Positions 9,016-16,618 of a DNA stretch of 64,000 nt are shown here, one piece after another. The position numbers and the translations under genes are program-made. The DNA is from an uncultured Prevotellaceae bacterium. Its GTDB lineage: Bacteria > Bacteroidota > Bacteroidia > Bacteroidales > Muribaculaceae. The notes under the pieces were generated by a model, which was not told where the DNA came from, made no database searches, and saw nothing but the letters and a program-made list of their open reading frames with translations. The stretch is from positions 1 to 64,000 of the forward strand of contig ONYP01000002.1 of the NCBI GenBank assembly GCA_900322135.1, given 5' to 3'. Within the stretch, counting starts at the first letter, position 1; each line of letters starts with the position of its first letter.

Positions 9016-10209
9016 TTAAATAGAGGATTTTTGGGCAATCTGCCCTGCATTCTTCTTGCCATAAATGCGGTCGACTACCAAGGCGATTGCGCCATCGCCA
9101 GTGACATTGCAAGCCGTGCCGAAACTGTCCATAGCGATGTACAGCGCAATCATCAATGCCTGCTGCTCGGCGGTAAAGCCCAGGATAGACTGCAGCACAC
9201 CCAGCGCAGCCATGATGGCACCCCCGGGGACACCCGGCGCAGCCACCATCATCACGCCCAGCATGAGCACAAAACCGGCAAAAGCCCCGAATTGGATTGC
9301 TCCGCCCTGCATGAGCAACAAAGCCACGGCACAGGCGGTAATCTTCATCGCGCTACCCGACAGGTGTATCGTAGCGCACAAGGGCACGACAAACCCACCG
9401 ATGCCTTCACTCACACCATTTTTCTTGACCCGCTCAAGTGTCACGGGAATTGTCGCAGCCGAGGACGATGTGCCCAGGGCCGTGAAATAGGCAGGCATCA
9501 TGTTATACAACGCCTTGAAGGGGTTGAGGCGTGCTACTGCTCCGGCGATGCAATACTGGAACACGAGCAGCAGGATGTGCATCACAAAGATAACGCCGAT
9601 GATAGCGATGAAGACATTGATGATGCGCCATGCCTGGCCCGAGTAAGACATGTTGATGAATATCGAGAAGATGTAAATAGGCAGGACAGGAATCAGCGCC
9701 ACCTCGATAGTCTTGGCAATGATGCTGCGGAACTCGGCAAAAACACTCTTGAGATTAGGCGATTCAAAGTAGGAGATGCCCAAACCCATGACAAAGGCTA
9801 TGATCAGCGCGCTCATCACATCCAGCAACGGCGGAATCTCAATCGTGAAAAACGGTTGCAGCTCCTCGGCAGTCACTACCGCCTGGGCCGCTTTGCTCGG
9901 GTCGATGAGCGACGGGAATACCGTCGTGCTGGTAAAATAGCTCAGGAACCCCGAGAATACGGTATCACCATAGGCAATCAGCGTAGTTATCAAGAGCAGC
10001 CGTCCCACACCCTTACCGATGTCGGAAATGGCAGGAGTTACCAGACCCACAATGATGAGAGGTATCAGGAACGAGAGAAAATTGCTGAAGATGCTGTTGA
10101 ATGTGACAAAGCATCTCACAGCCCACTCAGGGAAAAACATGCCACACAGCACACCCAAAGCGATGGCGATAATCACGCGCGGCAGAAGGCCTATCTTGGA
10201 CAGTTTCAT
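9016..10209 (-). CDS. dicarboxylate/amino acid:cation symporter (DAACS family)
   Basis: 397 residues, the usual size for the GltP/SstT-type sodium- or proton-coupled carriers of glutamate, serine/threonine or C4-dicarboxylates in the inner membrane. Eight membrane spans can be traced. The serine-rich hairpin-loop motif appears as TALGTSSSAATIPVT, and the transport-core region includes VPLCATIHLSGSAMKI and AAPGVPGGAIMAAL. MKLSKIGLLPRV is a typical start with a short basic head. It stands alone between intergenic stretches, with its own promoter. Substrate specificity cannot be read. Confidence 0.92.
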   Translation of the reverse strand: MKLSKIGLLPRVIIAIALGVLCGMFFPEWAVRCFVTFNSIFSNFLSFLIPLIIVGLVTPAISDIGKGVGRLLLITTLIAYGDTVFSGFLSYFTSTTVFPSLIDPSKAAQAVVTAEELQPFFTIEIPPLLDVMSALIIAFVMGLGISYFESPNLKSVFAEFRSIIAKTIEVALIPVLPIYIFSIFINMSYSGQAWRIINVFIAIIGVIFVMHILLLVFQYCIAGAVARLNPFKALYNMMPAYFTALGTSSSAATIPVTLERVKKNGVSEGIGGFVVPLCATIHLSGSAMKITACAVALLLMQGGAIQFGAFAGFVLMLGVMMVAAPGVPGGAIMAALGVLQSILGFTAEQQALMIALYIAMDSFGTACNVTGDGAIALVVDRIYGKKNAGQIAQKSSI

Positions 10210-10231
10210 GTGAATTAGAATTATTTTTGCG

Positions 10232-10239
10232 CAAAGGTA
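10232..10239 (-). promoter_or_regulatory. -7 box of the symporter gene
   Basis: TACCTTTG on the minus strand, 22 bases upstream of the ATG. Confidence 0.6.
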
Positions 10240-10280
10240 ATACTTTTTTGGTGTATATTTGCGTTTTTAAATTGAAGGAA

Positions 10281-10361
10281 TGGATTAACTGGACAGGCTG
10301 GACTACCTGGATGGGCTGGACAAACCGGACCAACCGGATGGGCTGGACTGGCTGGACATAT
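10281..10361. repeat. degenerate 9-bp tandem repeat (nine units)
   Basis: Nine consecutive 9-base units of the form YGGAYNNNC (tggattaac, tggacaggc, tggactacc, tggatgggc and so on). Read on the minus strand the unit is TCCAGNNNN or a close variant, the same pattern as the array at 53959. It lies between two divergent genes and ends about 30 bases before the acyltransferase ATG. Confidence 0.85.
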
Positions 10362-10390
10362 GGGATGGTTTACATCAAACAGCATTGGAG

Positions 10391-11332
10391 ATGATTGAGA
10401 TTTTGAGATACGATAGCTCGATGGCGGGCCTGTGGGACGAGTTGGTGAAGAACAGCCGCAATGGCACATTCCTGCACCAGCGCGGGTACATGGACTACCA
10501 TAGCGATCGGTTTACCGACTGCTCACTAGTTGCCGTGCGCGACGGCAAGCCGTGTTCACTGCTGCCGGCCTGCATCGACGGTGACACCTTGTTTTCCCAC
10601 CGCGGTCTCACCTACGGCGGCTGGCTCGTTCCGCTCAAGCATTTTGACGCCACAGTGATGATGGATGTAATGGATGCCGCAGTCTCATGGATGTCAGGAA
10701 ACGGCATCAAACGACTGGTGTACAAAGCCATACCGCACATCTATCACCGCTACCCCTGTGAAGAAGACCTGTATGCCTTGTTCCGTCACCATGCCGTACC
10801 GACAGAGACCAACATCTCCACAACCATCGACCTGACCTGCCCCCTGCCCCTGGACCGTGGCAACAAGAGCGGAGCCAACGCTGCCCGCAAGGCAGGCATA
10901 CAAGTAGGCCCTAGCGAGGACTGGGAGGGTTATTGGACGCTGCTCTCCTCACTGCTAGACTCCCGTTACAGCACCCGACCGGTGCACACCCTCGAGGAGA
11001 TGCGGCTGCTAGTGAGCCGTTTCCCCGACTGCATCCGCCTTTACACCGCCACCCTCGACGGCGAGCTGCTGGCGGGTGTGGTGATGTACCTGTCGACGCC
11101 CACTGCCCACTGCCAGTATATCGGAGCCTCGCCACGCGGCAAGGAGAGCAAGGCGTTGACGCTGCTGTTTGATTACCTCATCGGGCGCCATACCGAACTG
11201 GGTTACCGCTACTTTGACTTCGGCATCTCCAACGAGGACCACGGCAAATACCTCAACGAGGGACTTGTTCGACAGAAGTCGCGTCTGGGCGGCCGTGGCA
11301 TCGTCTATAATGTGTTTGAAATCAACATATAA
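10391..11332 (+). CDS. GNAT/FemAB-like acyltransferase
   Basis: 313 residues. The FemAB-type GNAT fold is suggested by NGTFLHQRGYMDYH near the N-terminus, LLPACIDGDTLFSHRGLTYGG and the C-terminal GYRYFDFGISNEDHGKYLNEG. Such enzymes move acyl or aminoacyl groups onto sugars or peptidoglycan precursors. I start at ATG 10391 (MIEILRYDSS) rather than the in-frame TTG six bases earlier. The last codons and stop fall inside the second copy of the 38-bp repeat. A flippase starts 16 bases later, so the pair probably modifies and exports a surface polysaccharide unit. Confidence 0.75.
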   Translation: MIEILRYDSSMAGLWDELVKNSRNGTFLHQRGYMDYHSDRFTDCSLVAVRDGKPCSLLPACIDGDTLFSHRGLTYGGWLVPLKHFDATVMMDVMDAAVSWMSGNGIKRLVYKAIPHIYHRYPCEEDLYALFRHHAVPTETNISTTIDLTCPLPLDRGNKSGANAARKAGIQVGPSEDWEGYWTLLSSLLDSRYSTRPVHTLEEMRLLVSRFPDCIRLYTATLDGELLAGVVMYLSTPTAHCQYIGASPRGKESKALTLLFDYLIGRHTELGYRYFDFGISNEDHGKYLNEGLVRQKSRLGGRGIVYNVFEINI

Positions 11333-11347
11333 TATATTATAATGTGT
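11310..11347 (+). repeat. 38-bp dispersed repeat, copy 2
   Basis: Same sequence class as 2912-2949. Here it encodes the last residues of the acyltransferase (VFEINI) plus the stop and fills the gap up to the flippase start codon. Confidence 0.8.
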
Positions 11348-11348
11348 T

Positions 11349-12785
11349 ATGGCGGGCAAGCGCGGTAATATCTCACGCATGGCGATGAAGGCGATGGGCC
11401 TCTTTGGTGGGGTCCAGGTCGTGGGCATCCTGTGCTCGATTATCCGCACCAAGCTTGTGGCCCTGTGGATTGGCCCTGTGGGCATCGGCCTGTTCGGCCT
11501 GTTCAACAATGCACTGGAAATGATATCCACCGGGACCAACCTGGGCATCCGTTCCAGCAGCGTGCGTGACATCTCCCAAGCGATGGACGGGCATAACACA
11601 AGCCTGGTCGCACGCATTGTAACCGTGGTGCGCAGGTGGTCGATGTGGTTGGGACTGGCCGGCGCGTTGCTCACCTTGACACTGTCGCCGTTGCTGAGTC
11701 AGGTCACCTTTGGCGACACGACCCACATTTGGGGCTTTGTCGCCCTGAGCGCCGCAGTGTTGCTGCAGGCGCTGACCAATGGAGAATATGCCGTGCTGCA
11801 GGGCACTGCGCGCCTCAAGCGCCTGGCCAGCGTAACGCTGTGCGGCACGGTTGTCGGTCTGGCTGTTTCAGTCCCCTTGTTCTACTTGTTGCGCGAACGC
11901 AGCATTCTGCCGTCAATTCTGGCCTATGCGTTGGCCTTGGCCGTTTTCGCATGGCTGTTCCGCAACCGCGACTACAAGCCGGCTGCGATAAGCAGCAGCG
12001 AGGCCTTCGACATGGGAAAAGGCTTTGTGAAGTTGGGTATCTATATGACCCTGGGCAACTTTGCCACTATCCTCGCCAGTTATGCCTTTAATGCTTGGCT
12101 CAACATCCATGCCGGCACCGAGCAGGTGGGTTTCTATCAAGCCGGCTATACCCTTATCAACAAATACACAGGCCTGATTCTCACAGCCCTGGGCATGGAG
12201 TATTACCCACGACTTGCCAAGGTTGCCGAGAGCCGGCTGCGCCTGCGCGCTTTCGTGTCCCAGGAAATCAATGTCGCCATCGCCGTTATGGCACCCGTGG
12301 TGGCACTGTTCATCCTGCTGCGCGAATTTGTCGTGTGGCTGCTCTACACACCCGACTTCAATGTCATCCTCACTTTCATCTCGTGGGGAATGATCGGCAC
12401 CGTGCTGCGCACATTGTCATGGTGCCTGGCCTTCACCATCCTGGCCAAGGGCGACGGAAAGACCTACCTGTGGACCGAGGTTGCCAGCGCAGTCATCAAC
12501 CTGTTGCTCAATATCCTGTTCTACCATTGGTGGGGCCTCACGGGGCTGGGTATCGCCTTCCTCGTGTCCTACCTGTTGTACACGGTCATCATCGCTGTGG
12601 TCTATTTCAGGATTTACCGCCTGGAGGTGACACGGGCCAGTCTGTACAACCTGCTGTGGACGCTTGCCGTGGCAGCCGGGGTAATGGTGGCCATGGAAAC
12701 GGGGCAAACGATAGTGGCAGCTATCGCCACAGCCATCAGTCTGGGGGTTGCTACACGACAGATATTCGCCCTGTGGCGACGGTAA
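11349..12785 (+). CDS. O-antigen/polysaccharide flippase (Wzx-like, MOP superfamily)
   Basis: 478 residues with about twelve hydrophobic segments. It belongs to the lipid-linked oligosaccharide translocases. The N-terminal MALGLFGG-like region (AMKAMGLFGGVQVVGIL) and IGPVGIGLFGLFNNALEM are characteristic of the O-antigen translocase branch. It would flip undecaprenyl-linked sugars across the inner membrane. It follows the acyltransferase by 16 bases in one operon. No polymerase or glycosyltransferases adjoin, so the glycan cannot be named. Confidence 0.87.
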   Translation: MAGKRGNISRMAMKAMGLFGGVQVVGILCSIIRTKLVALWIGPVGIGLFGLFNNALEMISTGTNLGIRSSSVRDISQAMDGHNTSLVARIVTVVRRWSMWLGLAGALLTLTLSPLLSQVTFGDTTHIWGFVALSAAVLLQALTNGEYAVLQGTARLKRLASVTLCGTVVGLAVSVPLFYLLRERSILPSILAYALALAVFAWLFRNRDYKPAAISSSEAFDMGKGFVKLGIYMTLGNFATILASYAFNAWLNIHAGTEQVGFYQAGYTLINKYTGLILTALGMEYYPRLAKVAESRLRLRAFVSQEINVAIAVMAPVVALFILLREFVVWLLYTPDFNVILTFISWGMIGTVLRTLSWCLAFTILAKGDGKTYLWTEVASAVINLLLNILFYHWWGLTGLGIAFLVSYLLYTVIIAVVYFRIYRLEVTRASLYNLLWTLAVAAGVMVAMETGQTIVAAIATAISLGVATRQIFALWRR

Positions 12786-12869
12786 GCCGACCGCACTACC
12801 GGAAACGGCTGGAATCGCTGTTGTCAAGGGTTAATTTTTAATAAACAGGGGTGAATTTATTAACAATTA

Positions 12870-12901
12870 GTTGCCACATTTGAATTAAAATTGTACCTTT
12901 G
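12870..12901 (+). promoter_or_regulatory. promoter of greA-HIT operon
   Basis: GTTG at 12870-12873, 20 bases, then TACCTTTG at 12894-12901, close to the Bacteroidetes consensus. It predicts a leader of about 95 bases. Confidence 0.65.
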
Positions 12902-12929
12902 CAACGCAAAAAACAAATATTAACCGCGA

Positions 12930-12978
12930 GGGGTCTCAAATGCAAAGCGTTGAGATTCTTCTAATTTTTTGAATCTTA
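12930..12978 (+). promoter_or_regulatory. structured greA leader
   Basis: Two small stem-loops follow one another: TCTCAA...TTGAGA, then GATTC...GAATC with an A/T-rich loop. They lie between promoter and start codon. An attenuator role is possible but unproven. Confidence 0.35.
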
Positions 12979-13003
12979 AAAATTTAGAAACACAGTATTT
13001 AGC

Positions 13004-13474
13004 ATGGCTATTACTTACATGACACAGGAAGGTTACGACAAAAAGATGGCCGAACTTTCCCATCTTGAGAATGTCGAGCGTCCCGAGGTTGTCCGTGCCA
13101 TTGTAGAGGCTCGTGACAAGGGAGACCTTTCAGAGAACGCAGAATATGACGCGGCCAAGGAGCGCCAGGGTATGCTCGAAGCTAAGATTGCTGAGCTCAA
13201 GAGCCTGATTGCCTCGGCACGCATCATCGACGAGAGCAATATTTCTACCGACGAGGTGCAGTTGCTGACCAAGGTGACGATCCGCAACCTGAAGAACAAG
13301 GCCCAAATGACTTATACCATCGTTACCGAAACCGAAGCCAACCTGCGCGAGGGCAAGATTTCCATCTCCACCCCCATCGCCAAGGGTCTGCTGGGTCACA
13401 AGGTGGGCGACAAAGTCGAGGTGCAGGCACCTGCCGGATTGATGAAGTTTGAAATCCTGAAAATCGAAGTGTAA
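13004..13474 (+). CDS. greA: transcription elongation factor GreA
   Basis: 156 residues, the normal length. GreA enters the RNA polymerase secondary channel and stimulates cleavage of backtracked transcripts. The coiled-coil tip with the acidic catalytic pair is visible in DKGDLSENAEYDAAKERQ at about residues 42-59. The C-terminal FKBP-like domain includes ISTPIAKGLLGHKVGD. The HIT gene starts five bases after the stop, so they form one transcript. Confidence 0.97.
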   Translation: MAITYMTQEGYDKKMAELSHLENVERPEVVRAIVEARDKGDLSENAEYDAAKERQGMLEAKIAELKSLIASARIIDESNISTDEVQLLTKVTIRNLKNKAQMTYTIVTETEANLREGKISISTPIAKGLLGHKVGDKVEVQAPAGLMKFEILKIEV

Positions 13475-13479
13475 TCGTT

Positions 13480-13872
13480 ATGGCAACTATCTTCAGTAAA
13501 ATCGCCGCTGGCGAGATTCCCAGTTTCAAGGTAGCCGAGGACGACCGCTACTACGCCTTCCTCGACATCAATCCCATGGCCAAGGGCCACACCCTGGTCA
13601 TCCCCAAGCATGAGGTCAACTACATGTTTGACCTCGATGAGGAAGAATATGCAGGATTGTGGGCTTTTGCACGCAAGGTTGCCATGGCGCTCGAACAGGC
13701 AGTGCCCTGCAAGCGCATCGGCATCGGCGTGCTGGGTCTGGAAGTGCCCCATTGCCACATCCACCTCGTGCCGTTGCAGAGCGAGAAGGACATGGCCTTC
13801 GGCGGTCCCAAGTTGACCCTGCCTGCCGAGGAGATGCAAGCCATTGCCGACGCTATCGCCTCGAAACTTTAA
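13480..13872 (+). CDS. HIT family nucleotide-binding protein
   Basis: 130 residues. Histidine triad hydrolases cleave nucleoside phosphoramidates or dinucleoside polyphosphates. The triad is clear: HCHIHLVPL near residue 90. The N-terminal IFSKIAAGEIPSFKV and the FLDINPMAKGHTLVIPK stretch are classic HIT family blocks. It is five bases behind greA, a conserved pairing in Bacteroidales as far as I know. The exact substrate is unknown. Confidence 0.95.
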   Translation: MATIFSKIAAGEIPSFKVAEDDRYYAFLDINPMAKGHTLVIPKHEVNYMFDLDEEEYAGLWAFARKVAMALEQAVPCKRIGIGVLGLEVPHCHIHLVPLQSEKDMAFGGPKLTLPAEEMQAIADAIASKL

Positions 13873-13895
13873 ATCAGAGCATAAACATTTAATTT

Positions 13896-13932
13896 CAAGG
13901 TACTTGTCATTCCCGCAATGGCAAGTGCCTTG
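13896..13932 (+). terminator. long hairpin after the greA-HIT operon
   Basis: A 16-bp stem (CAAGGTACTTGTCATT with its complement, two G-U pairs) around a five-base loop. There is no T run after it, so it is a weak terminator or an mRNA-end stabiliser. Confidence 0.55.
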
Positions 13933-13980
13933 AGTGTTACAAAGACTTGTTATACTGAAAAATCACAACCATAATTGACA

Positions 13981-14826
13981 ATGAACACGATTTGGATTGT
14001 ACTGCCCATCCTCACCCTGCTGATGTTCGAGTTGGGCCTGAACCTGAAATTAGAGGATTTTAAACTGTTTAAGACCCGCCCCAAACCCGTATTGGCGGGA
14101 CTCATCGGGCAAATCATCGTGCTGCCCTTGTTGGCATGGCTCATCGGCAAAACCTTCGGGTTGGAAGCCACCTTCCTTATTGGTTTCGTACTGATTGCCT
14201 GTTGCCCCGGCGGCAGTTCGTCCAATGTGTTCTCGATGCTCGCCAAGGGCGATGTGGCCCTGTCGGTATCGCTCACCGCATGCAGCAGCATCATCACGCT
14301 GGTGACTGTCCCTCTTATCATGGCATGGGTCACGGCGACTACAGGCAGCGCCGTGCAAGTGCATCTGCCCATCGGCAAACTGGTGATGCAGAACCTCGTG
14401 CTCATGTTCCTGCCCATCATTGTGGGTATCGCCGTGAGGAAAAGATGGGTCACTGCCGCCGACAAGATGCACAACATCCTGTCGCGCATTGCCTTCCCCG
14501 CCCTCATCTTCCTGGCTACCGTCTTCTTTATCCAGAACCGCGAAGCCATCATCGAGAGTTTCGGGCAACTGGGTTTGTCCATCAGCGTCCTGATTCTGCT
14601 TGCCATGGCCAGCGGAGCACTGTTGTGCCGCGCCATGCGGCTCACAGGCCAGGAACGCCGCACCATCGTCATCGAGGTGGGTATGCAGAACGCCGCCCAG
14701 GCCATCGCCATCGCCAGCAGCCCGCTGGTGTTCAACAACGATGTCTATGCCATTCCTGCCATCATCTACGCGTTGATGATGAACATCATCCTCATCACCT
14801 ATGTCGCCATCGTCAAGCGCCGCTAA
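13981..14826 (+). CDS. bile acid:sodium symporter family (BASS) transporter
   Basis: 281 residues with nine to ten membrane segments. BASS carriers couple sodium to uptake or efflux of bile acids, pantothenate, pyruvate or other organic anions. Family blocks include ELGLNLKLEDF at the first helix, GFVLIACCPGGSSSNVFSMLAKGDVALS with the crossover region, and EVGMQNAAQAIAIA near the C-terminus. I start at ATG 13981; the in-frame TTG two codons earlier adds nothing. It is a single gene with its own terminator. Substrate is not predictable. Confidence 0.9.
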   Translation: MNTIWIVLPILTLLMFELGLNLKLEDFKLFKTRPKPVLAGLIGQIIVLPLLAWLIGKTFGLEATFLIGFVLIACCPGGSSSNVFSMLAKGDVALSVSLTACSSIITLVTVPLIMAWVTATTGSAVQVHLPIGKLVMQNLVLMFLPIIVGIAVRKRWVTAADKMHNILSRIAFPALIFLATVFFIQNREAIIESFGQLGLSISVLILLAMASGALLCRAMRLTGQERRTIVIEVGMQNAAQAIAIASSPLVFNNDVYAIPAIIYALMMNIILITYVAIVKRR

Positions 14827-14846
14827 CACATTATCATCTATGTAAT

Positions 14847-14892
14847 AATAATCGGTTAACCTACCCATGCGGTAAGTTAACCGATTATTTTA
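14847..14892 (+). terminator. terminator of the BASS transporter gene
   Basis: AATAATCGGTTAAC pairs with GTTAACCGATTATT around 15 bases, followed by TTTA. The A-rich left side lets it act on both strands. Confidence 0.8.
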
Positions 14893-14937
14893 TGCTGATA
14901 GAGGTCTACATTGCAAAACGCAAACCGATGTTGCTAT

Positions 14938-15804
14938 TTATGGGACACGCACAGGTCGCACACTTTTACCTAATGTACGGCTATCGGTCCAGTAATCAAA
15001 TTCATCAAACTCATCAGAATCATAATCATCAACAAATCTGGTTGAATACGCATAAGTTTGATCACTAACATCAAGAGAACGCGACCAATAGGCACAATAC
15101 ATGCCACCACCGGACAAAAAGACACCATAGTAAACACCTGCAGCAGGCAAGAACATAGTGTGACCATTCGGACCCGTGATAAAAGTACCATTCACGCCAT
15201 TAAGTTCCAAAAACCGAAGAGAACAATTCTCGCAAAGTTCCTGAATCTGCTCAACCGACGGCATGCGCCACGATGGCCCCCAGTTGACATAGGCGGCATC
15301 GTCTCCGGGAAGCAGTTCTATCAAATCGTATACCAAACCATAGGATTTATAATCATACGCTGGCCAAAAGTCCGCATAATTTTCATCATAGTTCTCTACT
15401 GGAACAGTCTCGTCCCATCGATAATGGTAGCCGCCATCCTCGGGAGCGTTGGCACCCACATTGCGTGTCGCCCACAGCGTGCCGCTAGGCAGACCCAGGT
15501 CAACATACTCGCCCGGGGTAACGCTAGGCTCATCAGGCCATTGGCCTTGCAGGACATAATCAATCAAGCCAGTTACATCACTGATGTCAATTTCGCCGTT
15601 CAATGTACAGTCGGCGCCGGACAGATTGAGCGACGAGGCATCACCTGTGAGGATGTACTCAATCAGTGCCGTCACATCACTGATATCCACTTCGTTGTTA
15701 CCGGTCACATCGCCCCGCAACCTAGTCTCAGCGTTGGCTCCAAGGGCACACGATAGGGCCATCACAATGGCAAATAGTTTTAAAGGTAGAGATTTGTTTT
15801 TCAT
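14938..15804 (-). CDS. secreted protein with N-terminal dockerin-like repeats and FISUMP-like domain
   Basis: 288 residues. The start at 15804 (MKNKSLPLKLF) gives a signal peptide ending near GANA; the ORF-extending ATG at 15831 adds a non-signal tail. Two dockerin-like loops follow at once: GDVTGNNEVDISDVTALI and a looser second loop with GEIDISDVTGLI. From about residue 105 the sequence YVDLGLPSGTLWATRNVGA starts a domain of the Fibrobacter-paralogue (FISUMP/DUF1566) type, with WRMPSVEQIQELCENC. Function unknown. It lies alone, behind a TATTTTTG promoter box. Confidence 0.8.
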   Translation of the reverse strand: MKNKSLPLKLFAIVMALSCALGANAETRLRGDVTGNNEVDISDVTALIEYILTGDASSLNLSGADCTLNGEIDISDVTGLIDYVLQGQWPDEPSVTPGEYVDLGLPSGTLWATRNVGANAPEDGGYHYRWDETVPVENYDENYADFWPAYDYKSYGLVYDLIELLPGDDAAYVNWGPSWRMPSVEQIQELCENCSLRFLELNGVNGTFITGPNGHTMFLPAAGVYYGVFLSGGGMYCAYWSRSLDVSDQTYAYSTRFVDDYDSDEFDEFDYWTDSRTLGKSVRPVRVP

Positions 15805-15833
15805 ACCGATCCAAGTTAATTGGTTAAACAATA

Positions 15834-15850
15834 CTCGCCATCGAGGCGAG
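15834..15850 (-). promoter_or_regulatory. 5' UTR hairpin of the small dockerin gene
   Basis: CTCGCC, five-base loop, GGCGAG, located in the predicted leader between the promoter box and the ATG. Confidence 0.4.
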
Positions 15851-15866
15851 GTAATTTAAGATTGTG

Positions 15867-15874
15867 CAAAAATA
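15867..15874 (-). promoter_or_regulatory. -7 box of the small dockerin gene
   Basis: TATTTTTG on the minus strand, about 63 bases upstream of the ATG. Confidence 0.55.
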
Positions 15875-15989
15875 GCATTTTTTATGGAGATTTCCCAAAA
15901 AACACAGGAAAATAAAAGGAGTGAAGGAATGAAAGCGACAGACTCAGCCTCTATTCACAGTATCCAGTTGTATTTTCGTTGGGTAATGG

Positions 15990-16445
15990 TTATCGCAGGA
16001 TGATGGAGTAGTAGCGGGACTCGCCCTCGAAACGGCCGCCGCCCTCAACCTTCAGATGCCAGGCTGCCTCATTATTCCATGTTGCGGCTGGCAGGTTGTT
16101 TTCACCCACCATGATAGACTTGATGTACCTCCACAAGGGCACAATCCTCTCTTCACGATAAAGCCCCGACCATTCATTATTTACCGTCATGGTTCTGTCA
16201 GGAGCCAATACAGCAACAACAGTGCTGTCTTCACTGCCGTAATGGGTGGTTACGCTGTCGTTCACCTCAACGGTGAAGCCATTATAGGGCGAGGTCAAGA
16301 TTTCCTTGTGCAAGGTAACGGTGACGGTGTCGGCGGTTTTATTGTAAATCTTATATTCCACCGAGGACATGGGATCACACGAGACAAGCATGACGCCGGC
16401 AACCAGAGCCACCAGGATGAGTATGGTCGAGTAGGTCTTTCTCAT
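15990..16445 (-). CDS. hypothetical lipoprotein
   Basis: 151 residues. The N-terminus MRKTYSTILILVALVAGVMLVSCDP is a lipoprotein signal with the lipid-anchored cysteine at residue 23. The mature part is rich in beta-strand patterns (VEYKIYNKTADTVTVTLH, HLKVEGGGRFEGESRYYSIIL), suggesting a small beta-sandwich. I do not recognise the family. It is divergent from parE, whose start is about 170 bases away. Confidence 0.7.
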   Translation of the reverse strand: MRKTYSTILILVALVAGVMLVSCDPMSSVEYKIYNKTADTVTVTLHKEILTSPYNGFTVEVNDSVTTHYGSEDSTVVAVLAPDRTMTVNNEWSGLYREERIVPLWRYIKSIMVGENNLPAATWNNEAAWHLKVEGGGRFEGESRYYSIILR

Positions 16446-16581
16446 TGCTTACCGATAATTATTGGGTGGTATTTTTCATTAAAAACGAGACTTCGCGCGA
16501 AATCTTGCCTCAGCCGGCACATTAATTCGTTAATAAAACTTATAGATGACGGCTGCGGCATGAAATTTGCGGGATTTTTAG

Positions 16582-16589
16582 TAAATTTG
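16582..16589 (+). promoter_or_regulatory. -7 box of the parE operon
   Basis: TAAATTTG, 29 bases upstream of the parE ATG. No -33 TTTG at the usual spacing. Confidence 0.55.
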
Positions 16590-16618
16590 CAGGTTAAAAT
16601 GCAGATTTTACTATAAGT

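Noticed and set aside
10281..10361. Repeat-encoded coding sequence
   Set aside because: Short minus-strand frames across it depend only on the 9-base period; units vary freely and no start fits.
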